64,000 nt of DNA, taken from Pseudomonadota bacterium (GTDB taxonomy: Bacteria; Myxococcota_A; UBA796; SXON01). The position numbers were made by a program, and so were the translations under genes. This document shows positions 43,215 through 52,080 of this stretch, piece by piece. A model generated the notes under the pieces. It searched no databases. It was not told the origin of the DNA and saw only the letters and a program-made list of their open reading frames with translations. The stretch spans positions 1-64,000 of the forward strand of contig JAUXQH010000059.1 of NCBI GenBank assembly GCA_030685065.1, read 5' to 3'. Every line of letters starts with the position of its first letter. Position 1 is the first letter of the stretch.

Positions 43215-44129
43215 TCACAAGAGCTCGGCCGCCCGACGCACCTCGACGCGCACCATCTTCTTTCGCCACGTCGCGGGCTGAAGGTGGGTTCCGAGCGGTT
43301 GGACCGTCGCGTATGCCGCTTCGGCCAGGCGCTCGGGCGTATCCCCCGACACCTCGATGGGGCGCGGGCCCACCGCGCTCACCACGGCGCGGTAGCCCTC
43401 CGGGCCGCGCGAAGCGGCGACCAGCAGGTACCCGTAGTCGATCGCCGCGCGCGTTCGTGCCTTCCGATGGAGGACAGTGGCGGCGGGCGCGGGCAGGAGG
43501 ACGCGGGTGAGTACTTCACCGGGGCGCACCGCGAGCCAGGCGATGCCGTCATCTTGATACATCTCGGCCATCGGCAGCGTGCGCTCCCCGTCCGCGGAGG
43601 CGAGCACGACCCGGGCTCCATGGAGCCACAACACCGGCACCGTATCGGCGGAGTGGGCCGCGTAGCAGCCCTTTCCCTTTGGCGCGACGTGACACACCGA
43701 GCCGTCACATTTGAGACATCCCCCGATGCCGGCTCGCCAGCCCTCGGGCTGGTTGTAATACACGCACCGTGTGTCGAGCATGATGTTGCCGCCGAGGGTC
43801 GCCGTGGCCTGGATGGTCGGCGTCGCGACCGTTGCGCACGCGGCCGCCAGGGCGGGGTAGCGGGCACGCACGGGCGCGAGGCGGGAGAGCTCGCGGAGGG
43901 TGAGGCCGGCGCCGATCGTGAGGCCGCCGTCTGCGGTCTCCTCGACCGTGCGCAGGCCGGGCAGGCGCCGCATCGAGACCAGGACGCCCGGCCGGAAGAT
44001 GCGATGCTTCATCGACGGGAGCAGATCGGTGCCCCCCGCGACGAGCCGCGCGCCCGGGTCGGCGAGGAGGTCGTGCGCCGTGGCCCATGTATCGGGGGTC
44101 TCGAGGGAGAACGGGGCGAAGGGCAGCAT
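43215..44129 (-). CDS. hcrB: 4-hydroxybenzoyl-CoA reductase, beta (FAD) subunit
   Basis: The 304-residue FAD subunit of a xanthine-oxidase-family enzyme (VAGGTDLLPSMKH, TLGGNIMLDTRC). The decisive feature is a loop with five cysteines (C122, C138, C141, C146, C155): four correspond to the [4Fe-4S] ligands known only in 4-hydroxybenzoyl-CoA reductase, letting electrons flow from ferredoxin to substrate. The enzyme removes the para-hydroxyl to give benzoyl-CoA. Last gene of hcrC-hcrA-hcrB; its ATG overlaps the hcrA stop (TGATG). Confidence 0.88.
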   Translation of the reverse strand: MLPFAPFSLETPDTWATAHDLLADPGARLVAGGTDLLPSMKHRIFRPGVLVSMRRLPGLRTVEETADGGLTIGAGLTLRELSRLAPVRARYPALAAACATVATPTIQATATLGGNIMLDTRCVYYNQPEGWRAGIGGCLKCDGSVCHVAPKGKGCYAAHSADTVPVLWLHGARVVLASADGERTLPMAEMYQDDGIAWLAVRPGEVLTRVLLPAPAATVLHRKARTRAAIDYGYLLVAASRGPEGYRAVVSAVGPRPIEVSGDTPERLAEAAYATVQPLGTHLQPATWRKKMVRVEVRRAAELL

Positions 44130-46465
44130 CAGACACCCCCGTCGAGCGCGCGCTGGCGGCGCTCGATCGCGCGCAACACACGGTCAGGCGTGAAGGGAGC
44201 CTGCGTGAGGGCCACGCCCGTCGCGTCCTGGATCGCGTTCGCGATGGCCGGCACGGTGGAGAGCTGCGGGCCTTCCCCGGCCTCCTTCGCGCCGAACGGC
44301 CCGCCCGGATCGTGCGTCTCCACGATGGACACGAGGATCTCGGGGGTCTCGTGGAGCGTGGGGATCTTGTACTCGAGCAGGCTCGGCGCCACGATCACCC
44401 CGTTTCGATAAGCCTGCTCCTCGTACAGGGCCTCCCCGACTCCCATGTACACGCACCCCTCGATCTGGCCCTCCACGATGGTGCGGTTCAGCGCGCGGCC
44501 GCAGTCGTGGGCGCACCAGATGCGGTCGACGGTGACGATGCCTGTCTCCGGATCGACCGTGACCTCGGCCACCTGGGCGGTGAAGGAGTACGCCGGGGAG
44601 GGCCCCACCGACTGCCGACGAAACCGGCTGCCGACCTTGGGCGGCTTGTACCCGCCCGTGCTCCCGAGCGGCCCGTACGCCTCCTCGGCGAGCCACACCG
44701 CGTCGACGAAGCTCACTCCCTTCTCCGGCGACTCCTTCACGAACACGCGCCCATCGCGAGCGGCGAGAGCGGTTGTGTCACATCCGAGCTTGATCGCCAC
44801 CGCCGTGAACAGCTGTGCGCGGATGGCATCCGCGGCCTCGATCGCGGCGTTTCCGGCCATGAAGGTGACGCGGGACGAATAGGAGCCGAGGTCCACCGGG
44901 GTGAGCGATGTATCACCCTCGATCACCCGAACGTCGGCGATGCCGATTCCGAGACGCTCGGCGGTCAGCACCGCGAGCATGTGTTGGCTGCCCTGCCCCA
45001 CGTCCGCGGTGCCGGAGAAGATGGTGACCTCTCCGCTCCGGTCGACCTTGAGCTGGACGCCCGACTGCGAGAGCTCGTTCTGATACACCGGGTGCAGCGC
45101 GCCGCACATGTAGGCGCTCACCGCGAGGCCGATACCGCGGTTCGCCGGCATCTTGCCGCGCTTCTCGGCGTAGCCGCTCGCGGCGAGCACCGTGTCGATG
45201 CACTGCTTCATGCCGACGGAGCCGATCTTGAGCCCGTTGACGGTCTCGGTGCCCGGATCGATGCAGATGCGCGAGCGCAGCTCGGCGGGGTCCAGGCCGA
45301 GCTCGCGGGCGGCGCGATCCAGGTGCAGCTCCAACGCGAACCGCGGCTGGATGGCGCCGTGGCCGCGTTTCGGGCCGCACGGCGGCTTGTTGGTGTAGAG
45401 GCGGTGCGTCTCGAAGCGGTAGTTCTCAAGCTTGTACGGCAGCGTCATGAACACGCCGAGGTAGTAGCTGGTCACGACGCCGTAGCTGGAGTAGGCGCCG
45501 CCGTCGGCCCAGGCCTGAAAGTCGATGGCGGTGATCGTGCCGTCCTTCTTCAGGCCCATCTTCAGCCACATCTTCGTCGGGTGCCGGCCGCGGTGGGCGT
45601 AGAAGACCTCCTCGCGGGAGAGCACGATCTTCACCGGGCGGCCGAGCGAGAGAGCGAGGTAGCTCGCGCACAGCTCGGTGCAGAACGGGTCGCACTTGCC
45701 GCCGTAGCCCGCGCCGACTGCGGGCTTGATGAGCCGCACGTCCGCGTCGCGCTTGCCGAGCACGCGCGCCACGTCGCGATGGACATAGTGTACGTTCTGG
45801 GTCGAGGTCCACAACGTCAGCTTGCCGTCGGGCTCGGGCTGGGCGAGCGCGGCGTGGCTCTCGAGCGGCACGTGCGTGCTGCCGGGGTAGTGGTAGGTCT
45901 CCTCGATCACGAGATCCGCGGCGGCGAAGCCGGCGTCGATGTCTCCGTAGTTCTGCCACACGCGGCGGAGGATGTTGGAGGGCTTGCGCGCCTCGTCGTG
46001 CACGATGGGCTTCTCGGGGTTCAGCGCGTCCTCGATCGAGAGCACGGTGTCGAGCGGCTCGTACACCACGTCGACCAGGCGGCATGCCGACAACGCCGTT
46101 TCTTCGTCGATCGCGGCGATACATACGACCGGCTCGCCGATGTATCGCACCTTGCCGAGGGCGAGGGCCGTCTCGTCCTGGGTGACGGGGATGGCGCCGT
46201 ACCGACGCGGGAGATCCTCGCCCGTCATCGCGCCGACCACGCCGGGGAGGGCGAGAGCGCGCGTGAGATCGATGGAGACGATGCGGGCGTGGGCGTGCGG
46301 AGACCGGAGGAACTTGCCATGCACCATGCGGGGCAGCTTCATGTCGGCCACGAAGCGCGCCTGGCCGGTGATGCGGGCGCGACCGTCGATCTTGGGCCCG
46401 CTGCGCCCGAGGACGCCGCCCTCCGCGGGCTGCCCGGCGTGGTTGTCGGCGGGGCCGTGGCTCAT
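44129..46465 (-). CDS. hcrA: 4-hydroxybenzoyl-CoA reductase, alpha (molybdenum) subunit
   Basis: The 778-residue catalytic subunit binds the Mo-pterin cytosine dinucleotide cofactor. Family motifs include GRARITGQARFVADM, PVGAGYGGKCDPF, CGPKRGHGAIQPRFA and DPGGPFGAKEAGEGP. The start at 46465 forms an ATGA overlap with hcrC. With HcrB and HcrC it forms the (alpha-beta-gamma)2 enzyme in the cytoplasm. The Moco supply genes are not in the window. Confidence 0.88.
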   Translation of the reverse strand: MSHGPADNHAGQPAEGGVLGRSGPKIDGRARITGQARFVADMKLPRMVHGKFLRSPHAHARIVSIDLTRALALPGVVGAMTGEDLPRRYGAIPVTQDETALALGKVRYIGEPVVCIAAIDEETALSACRLVDVVYEPLDTVLSIEDALNPEKPIVHDEARKPSNILRRVWQNYGDIDAGFAAADLVIEETYHYPGSTHVPLESHAALAQPEPDGKLTLWTSTQNVHYVHRDVARVLGKRDADVRLIKPAVGAGYGGKCDPFCTELCASYLALSLGRPVKIVLSREEVFYAHRGRHPTKMWLKMGLKKDGTITAIDFQAWADGGAYSSYGVVTSYYLGVFMTLPYKLENYRFETHRLYTNKPPCGPKRGHGAIQPRFALELHLDRAARELGLDPAELRSRICIDPGTETVNGLKIGSVGMKQCIDTVLAASGYAEKRGKMPANRGIGLAVSAYMCGALHPVYQNELSQSGVQLKVDRSGEVTIFSGTADVGQGSQHMLAVLTAERLGIGIADVRVIEGDTSLTPVDLGSYSSRVTFMAGNAAIEAADAIRAQLFTAVAIKLGCDTTALAARDGRVFVKESPEKGVSFVDAVWLAEEAYGPLGSTGGYKPPKVGSRFRRQSVGPSPAYSFTAQVAEVTVDPETGIVTVDRIWCAHDCGRALNRTIVEGQIEGCVYMGVGEALYEEQAYRNGVIVAPSLLEYKIPTLHETPEILVSIVETHDPGGPFGAKEAGEGPQLSTVPAIANAIQDATGVALTQAPFTPDRVLRAIERRQRALDGGV

Positions 46466-46974
46466 TCGGCCCCCCCTTCGGCCTGGGCGGGCTCGGAGGA
46501 CGGGGATCCGCGGCCGGCGGCTTCGCGCGCCGCGGCGAGGATCTTGGTGTACCCGGTGCACCGGCAGATGTTCGACCCGAGGGTCTGCCGGATCGTGTCG
46601 TCATCGGGGTGCGGATCCTCCTCGAGGAGCGCGATCAGGGCGAGGACGATGCCCGGCGTGCAGTAGCCGCACTGGCTGGCGACGTGCTTGTCGAACGCGG
46701 TCTGGACCGGGTGCAGACGGTCCCCCTTGGCCACGCCCTCGATGGTGCCGACCTCCCGGCCTTCCATCTCCACCGCGAGGGTGATGCACGAGAGGCGCGC
46801 CACGCCGTCTACCAGGACAGTGCAGGCCCCGCAGTCCCCGACGTCGCACCCGTGCTTGGTGCCGGTGAGATCGAGGTCGTCGCGCAAGAGCTCGAGGAGA
46901 GATCGGTGGGAAGGGACGAGCCGGCGGACCGGCTCCCCGTTCACCGAGAGCGAGAGGATGTGCTCGTGAGGCAT
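46462..46974 (-). CDS. hcrC: 4-hydroxybenzoyl-CoA reductase, gamma ([2Fe-2S]) subunit
   Basis: 170 residues with the two clusters of the xanthine-oxidase family: plant-type GCDVGDCGACTVLVDG...SC and the alpha-helical QCGYCTPG plus ICRCTGY. It transfers electrons between the FAD and Mo subunits. First gene of the operon. Confidence 0.9.
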   Translation of the reverse strand: MPHEHILSLSVNGEPVRRLVPSHRSLLELLRDDLDLTGTKHGCDVGDCGACTVLVDGVARLSCITLAVEMEGREVGTIEGVAKGDRLHPVQTAFDKHVASQCGYCTPGIVLALIALLEEDPHPDDDTIRQTLGSNICRCTGYTKILAAAREAAGRGSPSSEPAQAEGGAE

Positions 46975-47074
46975 GGCGCCCCTTATCGCGGGCGGAGGGC
47001 CCCGCGCTTTTCACCGAGGGGGGTTCCCGGGCGGGCTGGAATCATGTCTAGACTGTGTCAACCTCGGAGAGCCA

Positions 47075-47902
47075 GTGCTCGCCTTCCTCGCCTTGTTCAT
47101 CGCGCCCGGCTCCGCCCTCGCCTCGATGTGGTCCCCGGAGGACCTCGTCTCCGCACACGCGCGCGGACTCTCGGCGGACACGACCGCGCGGATGGCCGAG
47201 AGCGTCGGGATCGACTCCGCTACGGCCGTGTACCTGCTCCGTCGTGGGGTGAGCGCCGAGGCGTTGGCGCCGTGGGGCTACGAGGTGGGGGCGGCCGAGC
47301 GCGGAGAGGCCGAGCTTCTCGGGGCCCTCGTCGCCCCGTCTCGCGGGGTATCCGACGCCGACTGGTCCGAGATGGCGGAGCTCCCGACGGGAATCGAGCG
47401 TGCGGGGGGCGGGCCGGTGTCCGGGTTGGTGCTCACGGTCGTGCCGGAGCTGGCCGTCATCCGGACGCGCGACGCCTCCGTGCTCGTCGACCGTGCCGAC
47501 GCGCGCGACGTGTGGGTGGACGCGCGTCCGATCGACGCGATCGTCAACGAGAGGGGTTCCGAGGACGTCTTTCCCGGACCCGCCCCGCGCGTGACCCACC
47601 TTCGGCGTGGACGCGCGGGGGTCGTCGCCGGCGCGCTGTTCGCCGTCGTGGGCGGCGTGGCCTTCGCGAGCGGGGCCAAGGGGGCGACGGAGGGCTACGT
47701 GTCCCGCCAGTCCTGCTGCTTCGGAGCGATGAACACCTACACGGTGCAGCAGCAGGTCGCGACGTCTCCCAACCTGTGGATGGTGGGCCTCGGCGGCGTC
47801 GGCCTCCTCGGCGCGGGGCTCTCGTTCCACTTCGGCGCGCAGGAGCTCCGGCTGGCGGGTGCCTATCCGGCGGGATGGACGCCGTCGCCGGACGACCGTT
47901 AG
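47075..47902 (+). CDS. Exported/membrane hypothetical protein
   Basis: 275 residues from a GTG at 47075, with GGAGAG upstream. It has a signal-like start (VLAFLALFIAPGSALA), a helical region, and two C-terminal hydrophobic helices (AGVVAGALFAVVGGVAFASG and LWMVGLGGVGLLGAGLSF) separated by a Cys-Cys turn. The last codons (GWTPSPDDR) lie inside a duplicated 232-bp unit, so the 3' end of the gene is repeated downstream at about 48105. Function unknown. Confidence 0.55.
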   Translation: MLAFLALFIAPGSALASMWSPEDLVSAHARGLSADTTARMAESVGIDSATAVYLLRRGVSAEALAPWGYEVGAAERGEAELLGALVAPSRGVSDADWSEMAELPTGIERAGGGPVSGLVLTVVPELAVIRTRDASVLVDRADARDVWVDARPIDAIVNERGSEDVFPGPAPRVTHLRRGRAGVVAGALFAVVGGVAFASGAKGATEGYVSRQSCCFGAMNTYTVQQQVATSPNLWMVGLGGVGLLGAGLSFHFGAQELRLAGAYPAGWTPSPDDR

Positions 47903-48315
47903 CCTTCGGCCTTTCCGGGGTTCCCTTCCTTCCTCCTGCCTTCCTGGTTTCCTGCATTCCTCCGTTCCGGCTCCCTTCCTTCCTCCTGCCTTCCTGGTTT
48001 CCTGCATTCCTGATTCCTCCCCTGCCTTCGTGCGAGGGACCGAACCAACCGGAAGGCCAAGGAAAGCAGGAATAGAGGAAGGCAGGAGGGGGAGCCGGAC
48101 GATCGGATGGACGCCGTCGCCGGACGACCGTTAGCCTTCGGCCTTTCCGGGTTCCCTTCCTTCCTCCTGCATTCCTAGTTTCCTGCATTCCTGATTCCTC
48201 CCCTGCCTTCGTGCGAGGGACCGAACCAACCGGAAGGCCAAGGAAAGCAGGAAGAGAGGAAAGCAGGAATAGAGGAAGGCAGGAATAGAGGAAGGCAGGA
48301 AGGGGGAGCCGGACG
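47873..48315. repeat. Duplicated polypyrimidine/polypurine intergenic repeat
   Basis: Two copies begin at 47873 and 48105 (232-bp period), each starting with the final codons of the upstream gene. Each has a CT-rich left half (CTTCCTTCCTCCTGCCTTCC units) and a complementary GA-rich right half (GGAAGGCAGGAATAGAGG units) around CCTTCGTGCGAGGGACC, so each can fold into a long imperfect hairpin. Copy 1 has an extra internal about 52-bp duplication; copy 2 has extra GGAAGGCAGGAATAGA units. This is the whole content of the 420-base gap 47903-48322. It may act as a transcription terminator; the expansion pattern suggests slippage. Confidence 0.8.
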
Positions 48316-48322
48316 TATCAGG

Positions 48323-48685
48323 TCACCCCGTCATCACCGCCCGCCCCGCCCACACCGCCAGCAGTCCGAGGCCGACGTTCGCGATCACGTTGAGCGCCGC
48401 GAGCTTCATCGCGCCACCTTGGGCCAGCGCCAGGGTGTCGCCCCCGAAGGCCGAAAAGGTGGTGAAGCCGCCGAGCAGCCCGACGCCCAGCGCGGCCCTG
48501 AGCGAGCGGTCGGACGTCCACCCGGCGAGCAGCCCCATGCAGAAGCAGCCCAGCACGTTCACCAGGAGCGTGCCGAACGGAAACGCCGGGAACAGCCGGG
48601 TCATCGCCGTGGCGCTCACGAAGCGCGCGACCGAGCCGAGGCTGCCGCCCAGCGCGACGAGCAGGATCTCACGAAGCGGTGGAAT
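48323..48685 (-). CDS. crcB: CrcB/Fluc fluoride channel
   Basis: The product has the Fluc signatures VNVLGCFCMGLLAGW and GLLGGFTTFSAFGGDT and four membrane helices. The first ordinary start (GTG at 48619) would lose the conserved first helix, although the frame upstream clearly encodes it (LLVALGGSLGSVARF). I extend to an ATT at 48685, 3 bases after the upstream stop; CTG or ATC codons slightly downstream are alternatives. Fluc exports fluoride as a dimer. Being last in the box operon it might relate to fluoro-aromatics, an inference only. Confidence 0.7.
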   Translation of the reverse strand: MPPLREILLVALGGSLGSVARFVSATAMTRLFPAFPFGTLLVNVLGCFCMGLLAGWTSDRSLRAALGVGLLGGFTTFSAFGGDTLALAQGGAMKLAALNVIANVGLGLLAVWAGRAVMTG

Positions 48686-48703
48686 GTGTCACCGTGTATC
48701 ACC
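48684..48703. repeat. 20-bp repeat ATGTGTCACCGTGTATCACC, copy 1
   Basis: Exact copy of the sequence at 52979-52998, here spanning the end of the 97-residue gene and the likely crcB start. A 15-base relative with one mismatch is at 4269-4283. Confidence 0.7.
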
Positions 48704-48982
48704 CAGGCGCGAGCGCAGATCCAGAGGCGTGACGGGCGTTCCATCGAGCCAGAGCCCGTTCGGCCCGTCGATGAGCTCCACGGGAACGCCCCGACGGTGA
48801 CACATCAGCAACACACGCCCGAGCTCGCCGTCCCGCCCGTCGCGCGACAGGCGGACGCGCGCACCCGGCGTAGAGACGACCGGATGCACGACCGCACGGC
48901 GCGGCGCTTCCACCGTGTGCGCCCGCGGCTCGTCCGACGTGCCGAGCCCGAGGGCACGCTCGAGTGTGTCACGGAGGCCCAT
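48689..48982 (-). CDS. Small hypothetical protein coupled to boxB
   Basis: 97 residues, starting with TGATG overlap at the boxB stop. The N-terminus (MGLRDTLERALGLG) is an amphipathic helix. The C-terminal half (VRLSRDGRDGELGRVLLMCHRRGVPVEL) looks like a small alpha/beta domain, with one cysteine in MCHRRGVP suggestive of a glutaredoxin-like or ferredoxin-partner fold but without a CxxC. Unrecognised. Its position makes a BoxB accessory role plausible. Confidence 0.55.
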   Translation of the reverse strand: MGLRDTLERALGLGTSDEPRAHTVEAPRRAVVHPVVSTPGARVRLSRDGRDGELGRVLLMCHRRGVPVELIDGPNGLWLDGTPVTPLDLRSRLGDTR

Positions 48983-50397
48983 CAGACGTGGCGCACGTAC
49001 TCGAAGTCGACCGGGTTGCCGTGGATGCCCTTGCGGGGCGCGGCGATCCAGTTGGCCATCTGGCCGGGGGCCGTGCAGGGCGTCATGAGCGTGGCCACGT
49101 ACGCGCGATCCGCTTCGGAGGGGAGCCAGCTCGGCAGCTTCGCGTCGAACTCTTCCTTGGTGATCAGCTCACCGTGCGGATTGAAGGGCAGGTTGGCGTA
49201 GATGCCCTGCCGCCGGAAGAAGCGCGAGTTCGGGAGCGTGATGCGCTCGTCCGACCCTTCCTCTTCGAGCGCCTGGTTCCAGCGCTTGACCACGCGCTCG
49301 GTGTCCTTGATGTAGGACTGGCGCAGCACGTCGTTCATCGCGTTGCGGAGCGGCACGTCGCCGTCCGCCATCACGCCGTTCTTCACCATCGGCAGGGTGT
49401 ACTGCTGGTTGAGCCCGGAGTGGTCGGTGTAGTCCTTGGCTTCGTTCCAGCGGCCCTTGAGCCCGGCGGCGAAGAAGTCGGCCGCGTTGCTGGAGATCTC
49501 GGACCCGAACAGGTCGATGGAGTAGCAGAACCAGTAGTTGATCCACTTCTGGACCATCGCCACCGGGATGCCGCCCTGGTTGCGGGCGTCTCCATTGGGA
49601 TCCTGCTTCGCGAGCTGCGCGGCGCGACGAAGCACGCGTTCGACGCCCGTCTCCCCGACCGAGAGGTGGTGCGCCTCTTCGATGAGCATGAAGTTGCAGG
49701 TGCGCGAGAGCGGGTCGAAGCCGGACTGGGCGAGGGCGCCGAGCTGGTACTTGCCGTCACGGTCGGTGAAGCAGGTGAAGCAGAAGAACGTCAGCCAGTC
49801 CGGACAGGGCTGGTTGAACGCGTCGAGGATGCGCGGCTTGTCGGCGTCCCCCGCGCGGCGCGCGAGCAGATCGTCGGCCTCGTCGCGGCCGTCCTTCCCG
49901 AAGTACGCCTGGAGCAGGTACACCATCGCCCAGAGGTGCCGGCCCTCTTCGACGTTGACCTGGAACAGGTTGCGCATGTCGTACAGGCTCGGGGCGGTCT
50001 GGCCGAGCCACCGCTGCTGCTCGACGCTCGCGGGCTCCGTGTCCGCCTGGGTTACGATGATCCGGCGAAGGCTGTTGCGGTACTCGCCCGGAACTTCCTG
50101 CCACACGGGCTCGCCGGCGTGGTCACCGGACGGGATGCGGCGGTCCTCTTCGGGCGCGGAGAGGAAGATGCCCCAGCGGTAATCCGGCATCTTGGTGTAG
50201 CCGAACTGCGCCCAGCCGCCCGGAGCGGTGGAGATGGCGGTGCGGAGGTAGATGTCGTCGGTCTGGAAACCGACCGGCCCCACGTCCTTCCACCAGTCGA
50301 GGAACGCCGGCTGCCAGGTCTCCAACGCGCGCTGGAGGCGCTTGTCGGAGGAGAGGTTTACGTTGTTCGGGATCCGCTCGTCGTAGTTGATGGACAT
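48982..50397 (-). CDS. boxB: Benzoyl-CoA 2,3-epoxidase, oxygenase component
   Basis: 471 residues from the ATG at 50397 (TGATG overlap with boxC). BoxB is a class I di-iron enzyme that epoxidises benzoyl-CoA with O2. Two ExxH motifs (EEGRHL about 151-154, IEEAHHL about 240-243) supply iron ligands; the start SINYDERIPNNVNLSSDKRL and length are typical of BoxB. It needs the reductase BoxA, which is not in the window. Confidence 0.93.
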   Translation of the reverse strand: MSINYDERIPNNVNLSSDKRLQRALETWQPAFLDWWKDVGPVGFQTDDIYLRTAISTAPGGWAQFGYTKMPDYRWGIFLSAPEEDRRIPSGDHAGEPVWQEVPGEYRNSLRRIIVTQADTEPASVEQQRWLGQTAPSLYDMRNLFQVNVEEGRHLWAMVYLLQAYFGKDGRDEADDLLARRAGDADKPRILDAFNQPCPDWLTFFCFTCFTDRDGKYQLGALAQSGFDPLSRTCNFMLIEEAHHLSVGETGVERVLRRAAQLAKQDPNGDARNQGGIPVAMVQKWINYWFCYSIDLFGSEISSNAADFFAAGLKGRWNEAKDYTDHSGLNQQYTLPMVKNGVMADGDVPLRNAMNDVLRQSYIKDTERVVKRWNQALEEEGSDERITLPNSRFFRRQGIYANLPFNPHGELITKEEFDAKLPSWLPSEADRAYVATLMTPCTAPGQMANWIAAPRKGIHGNPVDFEYVRHV

Positions 50398-52016
50398 CAG
50401 GTCCTCCGGTAGTCGAAGATGGCCCGCTCGGGCGCGCCGAACATCTTGAGGGCGCCGCGCTCTCCGACCGCGTTGGGGCGCTGGAAGATCCAGTTCTGCC
50501 ACGCGGTGAGGCGGCCGAAGATCTTGGTGTCGCAGCTCTCGGCGCCGCCAAAGCGCAGGTTCTGCTCCATGCCCGTGAGCGCGTCGGGCGAGAGGCTGAT
50601 GCGCTCCTCGATGGCGATGCGCACCTCGTCGTCCCAGTCGATCGCGTCGGGAGTGAGCGTGACGAGCTCGAGCTTCTCCGCCAGGGAGGCGTCGATCCAG
50701 TCGCCCACCGCGAGCACCTTGCCGATGAGGTCGGGGGTGCCGGGGTAGCGGGCCTGGAGACGCGACTGCCCGCTCGACATGGGGTAGCGGCCGCCGCTCG
50801 CCGCGGTGACGCGCAGTCGGTTGTCGCCCGCGTCGTCCGCCAGCATGTAGGACCGGTCGGAGGCCAGCACCACCTCGAACAGGCTCCCCGCGAAGGCGTT
50901 GCCCGGCTCGAGGATGGAGAAGAGGGACTTCGCCATGTTGTCGAGGCGGCGAAGCACCCGGGCCTGGAAGAAGCGCACCTCGGTGGCGAACCAGGAGCCG
51001 TCATCGAGGGCGGCGTCGTGGGCCAGCACCGCCTCGGCCTCTCCCAGCGCGCGCACGGTCATCAAGCCGATGTCCAGGTAGTTGAAGCGCAGGCGCAGGA
51101 GCGCGTCGTCGAGCTCGCGCCAGGCGCGCAGGGACCAGGTGTCGGCGGTGGCGCTGGGGGCGTCGGTCGGGGCGAGGAGGGTCAGCGCCGCGGTGCGGGC
51201 CACCGGATCGATCTGCACCTTGACCGAGCGGTAGGCGAAGCCGTCGGTGGTCGTCTCCGGGACGATCGGCGGGAGCGCGAATCCGACGGCGGCGCGCGGG
51301 GCGGCTGCGGCCACGACGGCGGCGGCGCGGCTCTTGATGCCGTCCGCCCACTTGGACCGGGAAAAGCTGCCGTCCACGAACCGGTGCTTCACCGCGTCCC
51401 GCGCCTTGTACCCCTCGGCCTTGGTGCAGAACAGGTCGGCCATGTCGCGACGCACTCTGCGCTTGTCGGTGAGGCGCGTGAGGCCGCCGGTGCCGGGGAG
51501 CACGCCGAGCAGCGGCACTTCGGGCAGCGAGACGGCCGAGTTTCCGTCATCGATGAGGTAGATCTCCTCGCAGGCTTCCGCGAGCTCGTAGCCGCCGCCG
51601 GATGCGGTGCCGTTGAGGGCGGCGATCCAGGTCTGCCCGCTGTTTTTCGTCGCGTCCTCGATGCCGCAGCGGGTCTCGTTGGTGAACTTGCAGAAGTTCA
51701 CCTTGAACGCGTGGGTCGACGAGGCGAGCATCTTGATGTTCGCGCCGGCGCAGAAGATCTTGTCGTAGCCGCCGGTGACGACGACCGCGCGGACCTCGGG
51801 GTGCTCGAAGCGGAGGCGCTGCACGGCATCGGCGAGCTCGATGTCCACGGACAGATCGTAGCTGTTGAGCTTGAGCTCGTAGCCGGGCCACATCGGCCGG
51901 TCTTCCTGGACCCGCATCGTCATCGTGGCGACCGCGCCCTCGACCGAGAGCTGCCAATGCACGTAGCGCGAGGGGTGGGTGTCGAACGAGACGGGGGGAA
52001 AGGAGGTCTCAGCCAT
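50397..52016 (-). CDS. boxC: 2,3-epoxybenzoyl-CoA dihydrolase
   Basis: The 539-residue crotonase-superfamily enzyme opens the epoxide ring of 2,3-epoxybenzoyl-CoA hydrolytically. Crotonase features: oxyanion-hole segments FCAGANIKML and ALNGTASGGGYELA, SLPEVPLLGVLPGTGG. The length (two crotonase-like halves) is characteristic of BoxC. First gene of boxC-boxB-orf97-crcB, divergent from the regulator. A TATACT (52039-52044, minus strand) is its probable -10. Confidence 0.93.
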   Translation of the reverse strand: MAETSFPPVSFDTHPSRYVHWQLSVEGAVATMTMRVQEDRPMWPGYELKLNSYDLSVDIELADAVQRLRFEHPEVRAVVVTGGYDKIFCAGANIKMLASSTHAFKVNFCKFTNETRCGIEDATKNSGQTWIAALNGTASGGGYELAEACEEIYLIDDGNSAVSLPEVPLLGVLPGTGGLTRLTDKRRVRRDMADLFCTKAEGYKARDAVKHRFVDGSFSRSKWADGIKSRAAAVVAAAAPRAAVGFALPPIVPETTTDGFAYRSVKVQIDPVARTAALTLLAPTDAPSATADTWSLRAWRELDDALLRLRFNYLDIGLMTVRALGEAEAVLAHDAALDDGSWFATEVRFFQARVLRRLDNMAKSLFSILEPGNAFAGSLFEVVLASDRSYMLADDAGDNRLRVTAASGGRYPMSSGQSRLQARYPGTPDLIGKVLAVGDWIDASLAEKLELVTLTPDAIDWDDEVRIAIEERISLSPDALTGMEQNLRFGGAESCDTKIFGRLTAWQNWIFQRPNAVGERGALKMFGAPERAIFDYRRT

Positions 52017-52038
52017 GGCACGGGTTCCGGGTACGGAA

Positions 52039-52080
52039 GTATATTGCAGATGTGAGTGAACGCACTGGCAAGATAGTGCA
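52039..52080. promoter_or_regulatory. boxC/boxR divergent control region
   Basis: Only 35 bases separate boxC and boxR. A minus-strand TATACT (52039-52044) fits a boxC -10. TGCA tetramers lie at 52045-52048 and 52077-52080, and GGCA-N6-TGCA at 52067-52080; BoxR-type regulators are reported to bind short TGCA direct repeats. The second site is inside boxR. Benzoyl-CoA is the known inducer in the family. Confidence 0.4.

Noticed and set aside
44087-46666. 859-codon open frame antisense to hcrA
   Set aside because: hcrA has unmistakable family motifs; the antisense frame has none.
47873-48315. CRISPR array
   Set aside because: The repeats are tandem slippage products without regular unique spacers and no cas genes are near.
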